From positions 370,191 to 434,190 of the forward strand of contig CACOBL010000001.1 in the NCBI GenBank assembly GCA_902625455.1: a DNA stretch of 64,000 bases, in the 5' to 3' direction. Both the position numbers and the translations under genes were made by a program. This DNA is from an uncultured Candidatus Actinomarina sp. (lineage in GTDB: Bacteria; Actinomycetota; Acidimicrobiia; Actinomarinales; Actinomarinaceae). Shown piece by piece: positions 8,515 to 18,130 of the stretch (position 1 is the first letter of the stretch; every line of letters begins with the position of its first letter). Below the pieces are notes generated by a model. That model made no database searches. It was not told where the DNA came from and saw nothing but the letters and a program-made list of their open reading frames with translations.

Positions 8515-9349
8515 ACTCATTTTAGATCCTTTTAAATATGATTTTATGATTAGATCACTAATAACTGCAATTGCTTCAGGAGCTATGCTTTCAATTTTAG
8601 GACCTTTTGCGATTAACAGAAATATGGGTTTTATGGCTGATGCTATGGCGCACGCAACACTTCCCATAATTGCTGTTGGAGTATTTTTGGGATTTAGCAT
8701 ATCTGAGTTAGGAGTACCCGCAGCAATCCTAATTGCAATCTTACTTGGCATAATTATCAAAAATACAAATGTTGGAGAAGACACAGCGATTGGAATAATT
8801 TTCTCCTCTTTTTTTGCATTAGGATTTGTTTTGATTTCATTATTAAACGTAACAATAAACTTGGAAGACTTATTGTTTGGGCAAATACTTGCTGTAAGTA
8901 CATCTGATGTATACATCGTTGTTACCTTGCTAACAATAGTGTTATTAGTAGTAATTGTTTACTTCAAACAACTATTGTTTTATTCTTTTGATCCAATTGG
9001 TGCTGAAGTAAAAGGACTTAATACAACATTTTTAAACTATTTGTTTTTAATTCTTCTATCAATTGCTATTGTTGGTTCGCTGCAGACAGTTGGAATTATT
9101 TTGGTACTTAGCATGCTTATTATTCCTGCAGCCGCTGCAAAGCTTGTAGTTGATACATTTGTTACCTCTATAAAGGTAAGTGTACTTTTTGGTGTCACTT
9201 CATCTATTACAGGACTTTATCTTTCATATTTTTTTAATCTTCCTTCAGGCCCATCAATGTCACTAGTTGCAACAACAATATTTGTTCTAGCCTTTTTATC
9301 AAATAAAATAAGAAAAAAAGGCTCTTTAGCTACGGTAACTATTTCTTAA
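8507..9349 (+). CDS. znuB: Zinc ABC transporter permease
   Basis: 280 residues with about eight to nine membrane helices of the ABC-3 (ZnuB/MntB/TroC) family; the segment MGFMADAMAHATLP near residue 45 is characteristic. It forms the channel that takes zinc from ZnuA. Zinc rather than manganese is inferred from the histidine-rich ZnuA and the Zur-type control. Confidence 0.92.
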   Translation: MIELILDPFKYDFMIRSLITAIASGAMLSILGPFAINRNMGFMADAMAHATLPIIAVGVFLGFSISELGVPAAILIAILLGIIIKNTNVGEDTAIGIIFSSFFALGFVLISLLNVTINLEDLLFGQILAVSTSDVYIVVTLLTIVLLVVIVYFKQLLFYSFDPIGAEVKGLNTTFLNYLFLILLSIAIVGSLQTVGIILVLSMLIIPAAAAKLVVDTFVTSIKVSVLFGVTSSITGLYLSYFFNLPSGPSMSLVATTIFVLAFLSNKIRKKGSLATVTIS

Positions 9350-9385
9350 TAGTAAATAAGACGAGTTACTGTGTTTTATTTGTAA

Positions 9386-9416
9386 ATATTTTGTTAACTA
9401 AGCAATAACAAAATAT
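9386..9416. terminator. Hairpin after znuB
   Basis: Perfect 11-base inverted repeat ATATTTTGTTA / TAACAAAATAT with a nine-base loop, in the gap between znuB and the next promoter. The stem is A+T-rich without a long T-run, so it could be a weak terminator or an operator for the ABC/FtsX operon. Confidence 0.5.
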
Positions 9417-9436
9417 CGATAAACCAACCTTTTATC

Positions 9437-9442
9437 TAATAT
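9437..9442 (+). promoter_or_regulatory. -10 hexamer of the ABC/FtsX operon
   Basis: TAATAT, seven bases, then ATG at 9450; separates this operon from znu. Confidence 0.65.
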
Positions 9443-9449
9443 TGAACTC

Positions 9450-10178
9450 ATGAATAAAATAATTCATTCAAAAGATTTAACAAAAATTTATGGTGAGAAA
9501 GAAACAAGTGTTACAGCACTTGATAAAGTTAGTGTTGAATTTCAAGAAAATGAATTTACAGCAATTATGGGACCTTCTGGTTCGGGTAAATCAACGCTCC
9601 TACATTGTTTAGCTGGACTAGATAGACCTACCTCTGGGCAAATTTTCTTAAAAGAAGACGATATTTCAACCTTAAATGATAAACAATTAACAAAAATTAG
9701 AAGAGATAGTTTCGGCTTTGTTTTTCAAGCTTTTAACTTAATTCCAACTTTAACTGCAGAAGAGAATATTACTTTACCTGCTTCCATTGCGGGAAGAAAA
9801 CCAGATATGAATTGGGTAAAGCAAGTTGTTGAAACAGTTGATATAGGAGATAGATTATCACATAGGCCTAATGAGTTATCAGGTGGACAACAGCAACGAG
9901 TAGCTGCGGCTAGAGCTATGGCTACAAAACCAGAAGTAATTTTTGCAGACGAACCATCTGGAAATTTAGATTCAAAATCAAGCAAAGAGTTACTGAGTTT
10001 TATGAAGTCAGTTGTTGATGAACTCAATCAAACAATAATTATGGTTACACACGATCCTTATGCTGCCTCCTATGCAAATAGAGTAATAATGCTTAAAGAT
10101 GGAAGAATTGCAAGCGACTTAGAACAACCAACACAAGAAGATATTGTTGCAGAGGTTACGGCTTTAACTAACATCTGA
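9450..10178 (+). CDS. MacB/LolD-type ABC transporter ATPase
   Basis: 242 residues with Walker A GPSGSGKST (about 41-49), Q-loop region FVFQAFNL, signature LSGGQQQR, Walker B VIFADEPSG and MVTHDP. The DEPSGNLDSK segment is typical of the MacB/LolD/FtsE branch, whose partners are FtsX-like permeases. The stop shares one base with the permease start (TGATG). Substrate could be a lipoprotein, peptide or antibiotic; nothing in the neighbourhood decides it. Confidence 0.9.
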   Translation: MNKIIHSKDLTKIYGEKETSVTALDKVSVEFQENEFTAIMGPSGSGKSTLLHCLAGLDRPTSGQIFLKEDDISTLNDKQLTKIRRDSFGFVFQAFNLIPTLTAEENITLPASIAGRKPDMNWVKQVVETVDIGDRLSHRPNELSGGQQQRVAAARAMATKPEVIFADEPSGNLDSKSSKELLSFMKSVVDELNQTIIMVTHDPYAASYANRVIMLKDGRIASDLEQPTQEDIVAEVTALTNI

Positions 10179-12793
10179 TGTTTGGATTTACAAAGCGGCC
10201 CTTATTTCTAATTGCTTGGAAAAACTTAAAAACATATCCAGTTAGGATTTTTCTAACAACTTCATCAATTATTCTCGGAGTAGCAGTCATTATCGCTTCA
10301 AATATTTTTTCAGAAAGTAATAAGTCTGCTTTTGATAATTTATTTTCTGGAATTTATGAAGGAGTCGATTTAGTTGTTCAGCCAATACAGGAAGATTTTG
10401 CAGAAGGCTTTAGTGGGGATGGAGGCCAAGGACCTATCTCTTTTGAGGTAAAAAAAATTCCTGATGAAAAAATTAACGAAATTCAAAACCTTCCAAGCGT
10501 TAAAGCAGCTTGGGGAGAGGTTTTGGGTTTTGCACAATTTATAAAAATTGTTGATGGAGAGACAGTATTAATATCTAATGGATTTGCTCCCACATTTGGA
10601 GCTGCTTGGGATACCAATTCCTATGCACAGCAGTGGTCACTTGTAGAAGGAGAACCCCCCACTAACACTAAAGAAGTAGTTATGGATGTTGTAACCGCAG
10701 AAAATCACGGTTTCTCTGTTGGCGATAGAGTAACAGTTTTAGCAGGTGCAACCCCTGCATCATTTACAATTGTTGGAATTGCAGAGTTTGCTAATGTGGG
10801 AGCGCCAGGAGGGGCAACTTTTGCTCTATTCGAATTCAGAACTGCTCAAAAATTATTAGATTCAAGAGGAGAAGTAGACCTAATCAATGTAGTCATTGAA
10901 AACAATTTTGATATTAATGATGTAAAAAATGAAATTACAGACTTAGATTCAGAAAATCTAAATGTAATAAATGCTCAAGAAGCTGCAGCAGAACAAGCCG
11001 ATTCAATCAAACAAGGTCTAGATTTTTTTAATACAATACTCAACGTTTTTGCAGGTATTGCAATCTTTGTCGGTGCTTTTATTATTCAAAATACATTTAG
11101 AATACTTTTGCTGCAAAGAACAAAAGAACTTTCTTTACTTAGAGCATTGGGTACATCAAAAAGACAAATTTATAGACTAGTTATTTCTGAATCTTTATTC
11201 ATGTCTGTAATTGGATCTGGTCTTGGAATTGCTCTTGGGATCGGGTTAGCTGTAGCAGTAAAAGAAGGACTTCAATATTTTGAGTTCGGACTACCAGATG
11301 GACCATTAGTTTTAACTACTGAAGCGGCAATAACTGGATTAATTATTGGAATAACGGTTACTATTTTATCTTCTCTTCTACCTGCTAGAAAAGCTTCTCA
11401 AGTAAGCCCGATGGAAGCAATTAGAGACAGTGTATCAACACCTAAGAGAAAATCATTATTTATTCGTTTAGTTTTTGGTTCTCTTATTTCTGTTGTCGGT
11501 TTTGGCGTATTGTTTGGTGTTTTGTATGACTTTTTAGACCTTCCTACACTATCTTCTTTACAGCAAGTTGGATTTGGTGCAGGTGTAATATTTATTGGCA
11601 TCTCTGTAATCACTCCATCCATCACTAAACCTTTCGTTTTTATTTTTGATAAAGTTTATGACTTAGTATTTGGAATTCTTGGAAAATTAGCGACAGAGAA
11701 TTCAAAAAGAACCCCAAGAAGAACTGCTTCAACAGCATCAGCTTTGATGATTGGTTTAACATTAATATCATTAGCAAATGTTATAACTACCTCATTTAAA
11801 GCACAGGCCGAGTCATTAATAAGTGAAGTTATATTAGCTGATTATCAAGTAAGCGCATCTAACGTATTTGTCTCTCCTGGAATTCCAACCGGTTTATCAG
11901 ATGAACTTATTGAGTTAGACGAAGTTACTAAACTATCAAGAACCAGAGCCACAGTTGTTGGATACAACCAAAGACCTCTTATTCTTGGAGCAGTTGATGA
12001 AACAGTTTTTGATCTTGTAAAAACAGATGACATATCTGGTAATAGAAAAGACTTCTTAAAAGAAAATGCAATTGGAGTATTAAAGCAAACTGCCGAAAGG
12101 GAAGAGCTTTTTGTTGGAGATGAAGTTGTGTTAACAATTCCTGAAGAAGGTGAAAGAACATTTATTGTTTCTTATATTTTTGATTGGACTACCCAACCTC
12201 CCGCTGAATTTTTCGTACACCTTGAAAGCAATACTTTTTTTGCTGATGAGTCACTTGACACGGAATTGTATTTTAATGTAAACAAAAAAACTCCTGAATT
12301 AGAAGAAAAAATTAATGCAATTGTTGATCAGTATCCGGGTGTAGAAGTAAGAGATGAAGATGGACTTGTTGAAGAAGCCAATAATCAAATACAGTTACTT
12401 TTGAATGTAATATATGGATTTTTATCAATATCAATTTTTGTAGCATTATTCGGAATTACCAATACCTTATCTCTTTCAGTTTATGAAAGAACTAGAGAAA
12501 TTGGTCTTATGAGAGCTATAGGTACATATAGAAAACAAATAAGAAGAATGATTTTTATAGAGTCTTCGATAATAGCAATCTTTGGTGCAGCACTCGGAAC
12601 AGGTTTAGGAATATTTTTTGCTTGGAGCCTTATACAAACACTTGCGGATGAGGGTTTCACTGTATTTGCAGTTTCAATTCCTCAAACAGCGTTATGGATT
12701 GGGATTTCAATTGTTGCTGGTATTATCGCTGCAATTCTTCCGGCAATAAGAGCCTCAAGACAAAATATACTTGAAGCTATCTCTTATGAGTAA
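10178..12793 (+). CDS. FtsX-like ABC permease with two FtsX modules
   Basis: 871 residues: one N-terminal helix, a large extracytoplasmic domain (about 45-290), three helices, then a second helix set and another extracytoplasmic domain (about 520-745) before the final three helices. This duplicated FtsX arrangement is common in Gram-positive MacB-like exporters. FtsX helix-loop motifs RTKELSLLRALG and RTREIGLMRAIG occur once in each half. These proteins pass mechanical force from ATP hydrolysis to outer-face substrates rather than forming a classic channel. Translationally coupled to the ATPase. Confidence 0.88.
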   Translation: MFGFTKRPLFLIAWKNLKTYPVRIFLTTSSIILGVAVIIASNIFSESNKSAFDNLFSGIYEGVDLVVQPIQEDFAEGFSGDGGQGPISFEVKKIPDEKINEIQNLPSVKAAWGEVLGFAQFIKIVDGETVLISNGFAPTFGAAWDTNSYAQQWSLVEGEPPTNTKEVVMDVVTAENHGFSVGDRVTVLAGATPASFTIVGIAEFANVGAPGGATFALFEFRTAQKLLDSRGEVDLINVVIENNFDINDVKNEITDLDSENLNVINAQEAAAEQADSIKQGLDFFNTILNVFAGIAIFVGAFIIQNTFRILLLQRTKELSLLRALGTSKRQIYRLVISESLFMSVIGSGLGIALGIGLAVAVKEGLQYFEFGLPDGPLVLTTEAAITGLIIGITVTILSSLLPARKASQVSPMEAIRDSVSTPKRKSLFIRLVFGSLISVVGFGVLFGVLYDFLDLPTLSSLQQVGFGAGVIFIGISVITPSITKPFVFIFDKVYDLVFGILGKLATENSKRTPRRTASTASALMIGLTLISLANVITTSFKAQAESLISEVILADYQVSASNVFVSPGIPTGLSDELIELDEVTKLSRTRATVVGYNQRPLILGAVDETVFDLVKTDDISGNRKDFLKENAIGVLKQTAEREELFVGDEVVLTIPEEGERTFIVSYIFDWTTQPPAEFFVHLESNTFFADESLDTELYFNVNKKTPELEEKINAIVDQYPGVEVRDEDGLVEEANNQIQLLLNVIYGFLSISIFVALFGITNTLSLSVYERTREIGLMRAIGTYRKQIRRMIFIESSIIAIFGAALGTGLGIFFAWSLIQTLADEGFTVFAVSIPQTALWIGISIVAGIIAAILPAIRASRQNILEAISYE

Positions 12794-12807
12794 AAACTCG
12801 TAAGTCG

Positions 12808-12813
12808 TAAAAT
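12808..12813 (+). promoter_or_regulatory. -10 hexamer of the leaderless M20 peptidase gene
   Basis: TAAAAT, six bases (ACCTAT), ATG at 12820; lies 15 bases beyond the FtsX stop. Confidence 0.7.
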
Positions 12814-12819
12814 ACCTAT

Positions 12820-14115
12820 ATGGCACAGCAAGAGATAATTGACTTATTATCAGAAATGGTAAAAATTCCATCTATTAGTTCTGATAAAGATCATAGAGAT
12901 GATGTAGATGCTTCAGCTCAATTTGTTGAAAACTTATTTGCAGACTTAGGTCTCAATACTCAGGTAATCAAAGTTGCTGGAGGCATGCCAGCAGTTTTAG
13001 CTCATACGGAAATCGATCCTGATAAAAAAACCGTACTTCTGTATGCCCATCATGACGTTCAGCCTGTAGGCGATATAAATCTTTGGAAAACAGACCCATT
13101 TATACCTGAGGTTATTGATGGAAGATTATTTGGTAGAGGATCTGGCGACGATAAATCTGGAGTAGTTATTCACTACAACGTCATTAAACAATTAAAAAAT
13201 GAACTTCCAGTCAATATCAAAGTATTTATTGAAGGTGAAGAAGAAATAGGATCTCCTACCATGGCCACATTTATAGAACAAAATAGAGAAGCTCTAGAGG
13301 CAGATGTAATCGTTATCGCTGATTCAGGAAATGTAAAAATTGGAGTTCCTACAGTCACAACTACCCTTCGAGGGTTAGCTGATGGAATAATTGAAGTGGA
13401 TCAACCAATGAGACCTATTCACTCTGGTGTTGGTGGTGGAGTTGTGCCAGATGCTTTCATGGTACTTAGTAAAATTATTGCATCTTTTCATGATGAAAAA
13501 GGCAATCTTATGATAGAGGGTTTAACCCCAACAGATATGCAAGTAACCGAACTTGAGGAATCCTTTCTTAAAAAAATGCTTGGTTCAGAAGAAATTCATT
13601 TGTTTGATACTGAGAGTATTTCCAAAAGGCTGTGGCTGGAACCAGCATTAGATGTCTTAGCTATTGATGCTCCAGCAGTCAAAGATGCAGTTAATTTGGT
13701 TATTCCTAAAGCTAAAGCAAAGGTAAGTTTGAGGCTTCCTCCAACAGAAGATCCAGAGCACGCAATGAAAATGCTTGAAGAGCATGTTATGAAAAATATT
13801 CCATGGAATGCTTCAGTTAAATTTATTCCAAACTCTAAGGGTTCAGGTGTAGTAGCTGATCCAAATAAACCTTTTACAAAAGAATTGGTAAAAAATTTTA
13901 ACTCAATTTGGAAAAATGATACTGCTTTTATTGGTATAGGTGGTTCCATACCTTTTGCTAACGATTTTGTTAGGGAGTTTCCAAATGCAGAGCTTGTTTT
14001 AATTGGCGCTGGTGATGAAGAGCTAGGGAATGCACATGCTCCAAACGAGAGTGTCCAAATAGATCACATTGAAATGCTTATTGATAGCCTTGTTAAAACT
14101 TTAAAGAATATTTAA
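12820..14115 (+). CDS. M20-family zinc dipeptidase/deacylase
   Basis: 431 residues with the M20 metal-site motifs in order: LYAHHDVQPVG, GRGSGDDKSG (bridging aspartate), EGEEEIGS (catalytic and ligand glutamates), IADSGN, and the late HAPNES histidine. A dimerisation lid domain occupies the middle. The closest general class is the CNDP-like dipeptidases, which split dipeptides in the cytoplasm. DapE or ArgE is less likely because the length and motifs favour the dipeptidase branch. Confidence 0.87.
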   Translation: MAQQEIIDLLSEMVKIPSISSDKDHRDDVDASAQFVENLFADLGLNTQVIKVAGGMPAVLAHTEIDPDKKTVLLYAHHDVQPVGDINLWKTDPFIPEVIDGRLFGRGSGDDKSGVVIHYNVIKQLKNELPVNIKVFIEGEEEIGSPTMATFIEQNREALEADVIVIADSGNVKIGVPTVTTTLRGLADGIIEVDQPMRPIHSGVGGGVVPDAFMVLSKIIASFHDEKGNLMIEGLTPTDMQVTELEESFLKKMLGSEEIHLFDTESISKRLWLEPALDVLAIDAPAVKDAVNLVIPKAKAKVSLRLPPTEDPEHAMKMLEEHVMKNIPWNASVKFIPNSKGSGVVADPNKPFTKELVKNFNSIWKNDTAFIGIGGSIPFANDFVREFPNAELVLIGAGDEELGNAHAPNESVQIDHIEMLIDSLVKTLKNI

Positions 14116-14132
14116 ATCCACCGTATATATAA

Positions 14133-15167
14133 ATGGAAATAGGTATTGATTCATTCGCAAAAAAAACTTTAACAAATGATGGTGGTACAGTTCAAGATGA
14201 CGCCAAGGCAATGTCAGAACTTATTGAGCGCATTGTTCATGCAGATAAAGTTGGTCTTGATGTTTTTGGGCTTGGTGAACATCATAGAGAGGAGTTCTTA
14301 GATTCTGCGGCTCATAATATACTTGCAGCTGCAGCAGCTAGAACTAAGAATATTCGCTTAACGAGTGCGGTAGCAGTTATAAGTGCAATGGATCCGGTTA
14401 GATTATTTCAGAATTATTCCACTTTAGACTTAATCTCTAATGGAAGAGCAGAAATAGTTGCAGGTAGAGGTTCCTTTACTGAAGCTTTTCCGCTATTTGG
14501 ACTAGATTTTAATGACTACGATAGTCTTTACGCTGAAAAATTAGATCTTCTTTTAAAAATTAGGGATGAACAGAAAGTTACTTGGTCTGGAAAGTTTAGA
14601 CCACCATTAGAAAATCAAACTGTTTATCCAAGACCTGTTCAAAACAAATTACCAATTTGGGTAGGTGTTGGTGGAACCCCTGCATCATTTGTCAGAGCCG
14701 GTACATTAGGTCTTCCTCTTATGATTGCTGTAATTGGAGGAGAGACACACAGGTTTAAACCGTTAGTTGATCTTTATTACGAAGCAGCTCAAGAGGCAGG
14801 TCATGAAAAATCTTCTTTGAAAATTGGACTTCATTCACTTGGTTTTGTGGCAAACACAAAAGAAGAGGCGATTGAAAAATATTATCCGGGGTATAAAGTT
14901 TGGTTTAATCAGATTGGACAAGAACGCGGATGGCCTCCAGTAACTATGGAAAGGTTCGAACAACAAATTGGAGAGCGTGGAGCTTATATTATCGGAGGTC
15001 CAGATGAAGTCGCTGAAAAATTAGTTCGACATAGCAAAGCTTTGGGAGGTATCTCACGCTTTACTTTTCAAATTGATAATGCTGGGTTGTCTCATGACGA
15101 TTTATTACAGACTTTTACATTAATTGGAGAACAAGTAAAGCCATTAGTGCAAGAAAATCTCACATAA
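14133..15167 (+). CDS. LLM-class flavin/F420-dependent oxidoreductase
   Basis: 344 residues of the bacterial luciferase-like fold. LGEHHREEF near residue 46 and RAEIVAGRGSF near 110 are typical of the group related to LuxA and F420-dependent oxidoreductases. The cofactor (FMN or F420) and substrate are not evident. It starts 17 bases after the M20 peptidase, so they may be cotranscribed. It lies upstream of the unknown membrane/ABM operon, and a PPOX protein of a family that can also use F420 lies on the other side, so a shared redox theme is possible but unproven. Confidence 0.82.
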   Translation: MEIGIDSFAKKTLTNDGGTVQDDAKAMSELIERIVHADKVGLDVFGLGEHHREEFLDSAAHNILAAAAARTKNIRLTSAVAVISAMDPVRLFQNYSTLDLISNGRAEIVAGRGSFTEAFPLFGLDFNDYDSLYAEKLDLLLKIRDEQKVTWSGKFRPPLENQTVYPRPVQNKLPIWVGVGGTPASFVRAGTLGLPLMIAVIGGETHRFKPLVDLYYEAAQEAGHEKSSLKIGLHSLGFVANTKEEAIEKYYPGYKVWFNQIGQERGWPPVTMERFEQQIGERGAYIIGGPDEVAEKLVRHSKALGGISRFTFQIDNAGLSHDDLLQTFTLIGEQVKPLVQENLT

Positions 15168-15201
15168 TTTTTATTGCGCTTCGGGAATTAGTCTCATTTT
15201 T

Positions 15202-15236
15202 TACAAACTAAAGGCACGGACATTAAAAAGTTTGTA
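15202..15236. promoter_or_regulatory. Inverted repeat upstream of the seven-gene operon
   Basis: Eight-base perfect arms TACAAACT / AGTTTGTA with a 19-base spacer, in the only gap ahead of the membrane/ABM operon. It could be an operator or an RNA hairpin after the LLM gene; there is no T-run. Confidence 0.45.
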
Positions 15237-15314
15237 GAATTATCTTGTAATTTAAGGAAGTTAGATTACATCAAAAACTGAATTAGAGGGAGCTTATGGA
15301 AGGTAGGTTAACTA

Positions 15315-15878
15315 ATGAAAAAATTTTTCACTCAACCAATTGGTGATTTAGCAAGACAAAATGCATTGGCTTTTTTAGTCATAAATGTGGTATTTATAGG
15401 AGTAGAATTCTCAGGAACAACAGCTTTAGATGCAGTTGATGATTTGTTGAACTTTTTTTGGGGGTTCACACTAATTTCTATAATTATTGCTGGTTATTAT
15501 CTTGTTGAGGGGCATGTCCCAGAATATTGGAAAATGGCAACAACTATATTAGCCACAGTTATAATTTTCGGTACGTTTCTTGAAATAAGTGAGCTCGAAG
15601 ATGGTTTTTTCCCAATGTACTTTTTTTGGGCTTTTAACACATTAATTTATAGTTTAACTTTAAGAGGAACTGGTATTTTTCGTTCAATATATGAAAATAT
15701 GACTATCTTAGGTGCCTTAATCATAACCATTGGTAGCTCAGCAGACATATTTTTTGGTTACGAACTACCAGAAGATTTCCAAATAATTGGACTTGTTGGA
15801 TGGTTATTGTTAGTAGTTGGAACAAGTCTTGGAAATTATTTTGCTTGGGGTGACAAAATGTCATCAAGTGCAGAATAA
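15315..15878 (+). CDS. Unknown six-helix membrane protein A1
   Basis: 187 residues with six predicted membrane helices (about 15-35, 44-65, 73-92, 97-116, 125-146, 155-178) and short loops. I do not recognise the family. It is a paralogue of the next protein: both start MKKF, share a second helix with F-W-x-F and I-I-x-G, a loop with P-E-x-W, and a final GW...VG..LG..W segment. No heme-ligand histidine pair or catalytic motif is visible. First gene of a seven-gene operon; an AGGTAGG ribosome site precedes the ATG. Confidence 0.75.
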   Translation: MKKFFTQPIGDLARQNALAFLVINVVFIGVEFSGTTALDAVDDLLNFFWGFTLISIIIAGYYLVEGHVPEYWKMATTILATVIIFGTFLEISELEDGFFPMYFFWAFNTLIYSLTLRGTGIFRSIYENMTILGALIITIGSSADIFFGYELPEDFQIIGLVGWLLLVVGTSLGNYFAWGDKMSSSAE

Positions 15879-15893
15879 AGATAGGAGATAGAA

Positions 15894-16433
15894 ATGAAAA
15901 AATTCTTATTAAGTGACGTGAAAGAAAGTTCGCAACAAGCAGCTTATTTATTTATTGCTGCAAATGTCTTATGGTTTGTTGGGGGTGTTGCTGGACTAGA
16001 TTATGGTAATTTTGGTAATTTAATTCAATTATTTTGGTCTTTTTCTTTTGCTGGAATTATTTTAGGACTCAAAGACCTTCATGGTGATGCAATACCTGAA
16101 GACTGGAGACAAGGCTACACCATGCTTGCTGCAGTAGTGTTTATAACCTCAATTTTAGGAAGTGTGAATGAAGATCTAAACACTTCAGGGATATGGACGA
16201 TTGTAGGTTTTGCAATAATAGGATTGGGAATTACTTCAGATGGAGTTATTGGAAATGTCTGGAGATATGCTGCAATAATTGCTGGACTATTCATGATGAT
16301 AAGCGCTGGTGCAGAATACATTACAGGTACTCAATTAGTTGGTGAAGATAACCCAATACAGTTTGTTGGATGGATAACATTTATTGCAGGTGTTGGAGTA
16401 GGCCCACTACTTGCTTGGAATAAAAAGGAATAA
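15894..16433 (+). CDS. Unknown six-helix membrane protein A2
   Basis: 179 residues, six membrane helices with the same spacing as A1, starting 15 bases after it behind an AGGAG site. It keeps the cytoplasmic-loop motif AIPEDWRQG (HVPEYWKM in A1) and the terminal GWI...GVG..LAW. The pair probably arose by tandem duplication and may form a heterodimer. Function unknown. Confidence 0.75.
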   Translation: MKKFLLSDVKESSQQAAYLFIAANVLWFVGGVAGLDYGNFGNLIQLFWSFSFAGIILGLKDLHGDAIPEDWRQGYTMLAAVVFITSILGSVNEDLNTSGIWTIVGFAIIGLGITSDGVIGNVWRYAAIIAGLFMMISAGAEYITGTQLVGEDNPIQFVGWITFIAGVGVGPLLAWNKKE

Positions 16434-16454
16434 ATAATCAAATAGGAGGTAAAT

Positions 16455-17096
16455 ATGTTTGTAAGGTTAACACTTGCAGATGTCAAAGAGGGCGAGATAG
16501 ATAATGCTCTTGAATATGTAAAAAATACAGTAATGCCATCTTATGATGGAATCCCAGGATTGCTCGGGTTAGCGGCATGTGAAACAAATGATGGAAGATT
16601 TATGGCATGGTCTACTTGGGCAAACGAGGAAGCCAAAACAGCTTCAATTGATAAATTCAACCAAGCGTTAGCGGGTGCTGCAGATATGCTTGAAGGTCAG
16701 CCTGAAGTAATGGAAGGCCCCATGGTTGCTGGTCAGCAGTATATCGCTGTATCCAAAGATGGTGAGGATGGATTCTTTGCAAGGTTTGTCTTAGGAGGAG
16801 GTACACAGGAAGGTAAAACTTACGATGATGTTGCTGAATTTATGACTAACACTGTCTATCCAGCATATGAAAACGTTGAGGGAATATTCGCTTCTGCTGC
16901 TTGTAAAGTTGGTGAAGATTCAGGGTTTAGTTTTAATTTCTGGACTGATCATGATGCTGCACATGCTGCATCAGACGTTATTGCATCAATTGTGTCCGAT
17001 GCAGTTGCAAATTTAATAAAAGAGGCCCCACAGGAAGTAACTGGTCAATGTGATATATGGAAAAATTATGTTGATTTTCCTGTAGGAAAAATGTAG
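16455..17096 (+). CDS. Protein with two ABM-like ferredoxin-fold repeats
   Basis: 213 residues built of two similar halves (about 1-95 and 103-205). Each has a strand-helix-strand-strand-helix layout of the dimeric alpha/beta barrel (ABM) superfamily: RLTLADVKEG... then ARFVLGGG..., followed in each by an N-T-V-x-P-(S/A)-Y element and a glycine-rich turn before FMAWSTW or FSFNFW. ABM proteins include quinone monooxygenases, heme-degrading enzymes and small stress proteins; a fused pair would form an intramolecular barrel. No signal peptide, so it probably acts in the cytoplasm beside the membrane partners. AGGAGGT ribosome site. Confidence 0.68.
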   Translation: MFVRLTLADVKEGEIDNALEYVKNTVMPSYDGIPGLLGLAACETNDGRFMAWSTWANEEAKTASIDKFNQALAGAADMLEGQPEVMEGPMVAGQQYIAVSKDGEDGFFARFVLGGGTQEGKTYDDVAEFMTNTVYPAYENVEGIFASAACKVGEDSGFSFNFWTDHDAAHAASDVIASIVSDAVANLIKEAPQEVTGQCDIWKNYVDFPVGKM

Positions 17097-17107
17097 AAAG
17101 GTTAAAT

Positions 17108-17461
17108 ATGGAACAAATAAGTGTAACTATAAATAAATTTCCTACTCACAATGAGGAAATATACGAGGCTTGGAAAGCTTGTTGGACAGAATTACAAGAA
17201 AACGAGTTTGCAGCCACTGGTGTAAAATATATTTGGTCTTACCAACATCATGAAGACGGTGTTTATTATGTCGGTGTAAATATTTGGCCTTCAAAAGAAA
17301 ACAGAGAAGCATTTGTAGCAGATGGAGGACCAGACAAATTTCTTGAAGCAGTAACAAAACTGTTTGAAGAAAAAACAGGTATGACAATTGACCAAGCAAA
17401 TGAAGAACGAGAAATGAATCTTGAGATGCCTGGTATGGACATACAGATATCAAATTTTTAA
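17108..17461 (+). CDS. Small ABM-like protein
   Basis: 117 residues, apparently a single ABM-like module: an initial strand, a helix around EAWKACWTEL, then IWSYQHHEDGVYYVGVNIWPS, where aromatic strands and the H-H pair could line a pocket, and a helix. The last 25 residues are rich in methionine and acid. It starts 11 bases after the two-module protein. Unknown function; fold assignment from pattern only. Confidence 0.62.
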   Translation: MEQISVTINKFPTHNEEIYEAWKACWTELQENEFAATGVKYIWSYQHHEDGVYYVGVNIWPSKENREAFVADGGPDKFLEAVTKLFEEKTGMTIDQANEEREMNLEMPGMDIQISNF

Positions 17462-17488
17462 AATTTAACTAATGAAAGGGTTTTAATA

Positions 17489-18112
17489 ATGTTGAGCAAA
17501 AAAGAATCTCAGCTGGGTGTTACGATGGCAAGAATTGCAGCAATTGGAACAATTGTTATATTCGGAATTCAAGCGATACTAGTTGGACCAGATCAGGTGG
17601 GTTACAGTAGTCAATATGGAGCGGTTATTGATATTGTTTCATTTATTCAAATCTTTGGATTTTTATTCACAATACAATTAACGAGGCAATTATTTGGTGA
17701 AGATAATCCTTATTTCAGAATTGTCAGCAGAATATTATTTGCTGCAGCAGTCATACAATTGACTGGTACATTGTCAGCAACTGCAAATAATAATGCAGTT
17801 TTTGAAACAGTTTTATCAACTGATCAAGCTGGTGCAGTATCAAATATTGGACAAACAGTAACATTTATACTCTATGGTATCTGGGCACTTTGTCTTATTA
17901 GCGCTGATGTAAAAAAGCTAGTTCCTTCATGGGCAAGAATGTCTGGTCAAGGGGCAGCGTACCTAGTAATAGCTGTGCAGTTTGGATCGCTATTTGGATT
18001 AGTACCTGCAGCTGCATTCGTTCCAGTATTTATTATTGGAGGAGTAATCTTGTTTCCAGTATTTGTTTTTGGAATAAGTATTGCATTTAAATCATATTCA
18101 CCTAGTGAGTAG
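17489..18112 (+). CDS. Unknown six-helix membrane protein B1
   Basis: 207 residues with six predicted helices. It belongs to a second paralogous pair: B1 and B2 share VGPDxVGY followed by QYG or TYG and an I-(V/L)-S-F helix after helix 1, a long third helix, N-x-x-F-x-T-V-L-x-T-D in the outer loop, and L-F-G-L-(V/I)-P-A before the last helix. The two pairs A and B look distantly alike in topology, though I cannot show homology by eye. AAAGGG site upstream. Confidence 0.73.
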   Translation: MLSKKESQLGVTMARIAAIGTIVIFGIQAILVGPDQVGYSSQYGAVIDIVSFIQIFGFLFTIQLTRQLFGEDNPYFRIVSRILFAAAVIQLTGTLSATANNNAVFETVLSTDQAGAVSNIGQTVTFILYGIWALCLISADVKKLVPSWARMSGQGAAYLVIAVQFGSLFGLVPAAAFVPVFIIGGVILFPVFVFGISIAFKSYSPSE

Positions 18113-18130
18113 AAAATAGAAAGGAAAAAA

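Noticed and set aside
15296..15346. 16-codon ORF with GAGGGAG upstream, before the membrane/ABM operon
   Set aside because: It overlaps the start of the first operon gene out of frame and encodes nothing recognisable; the downstream ATG has its own site.
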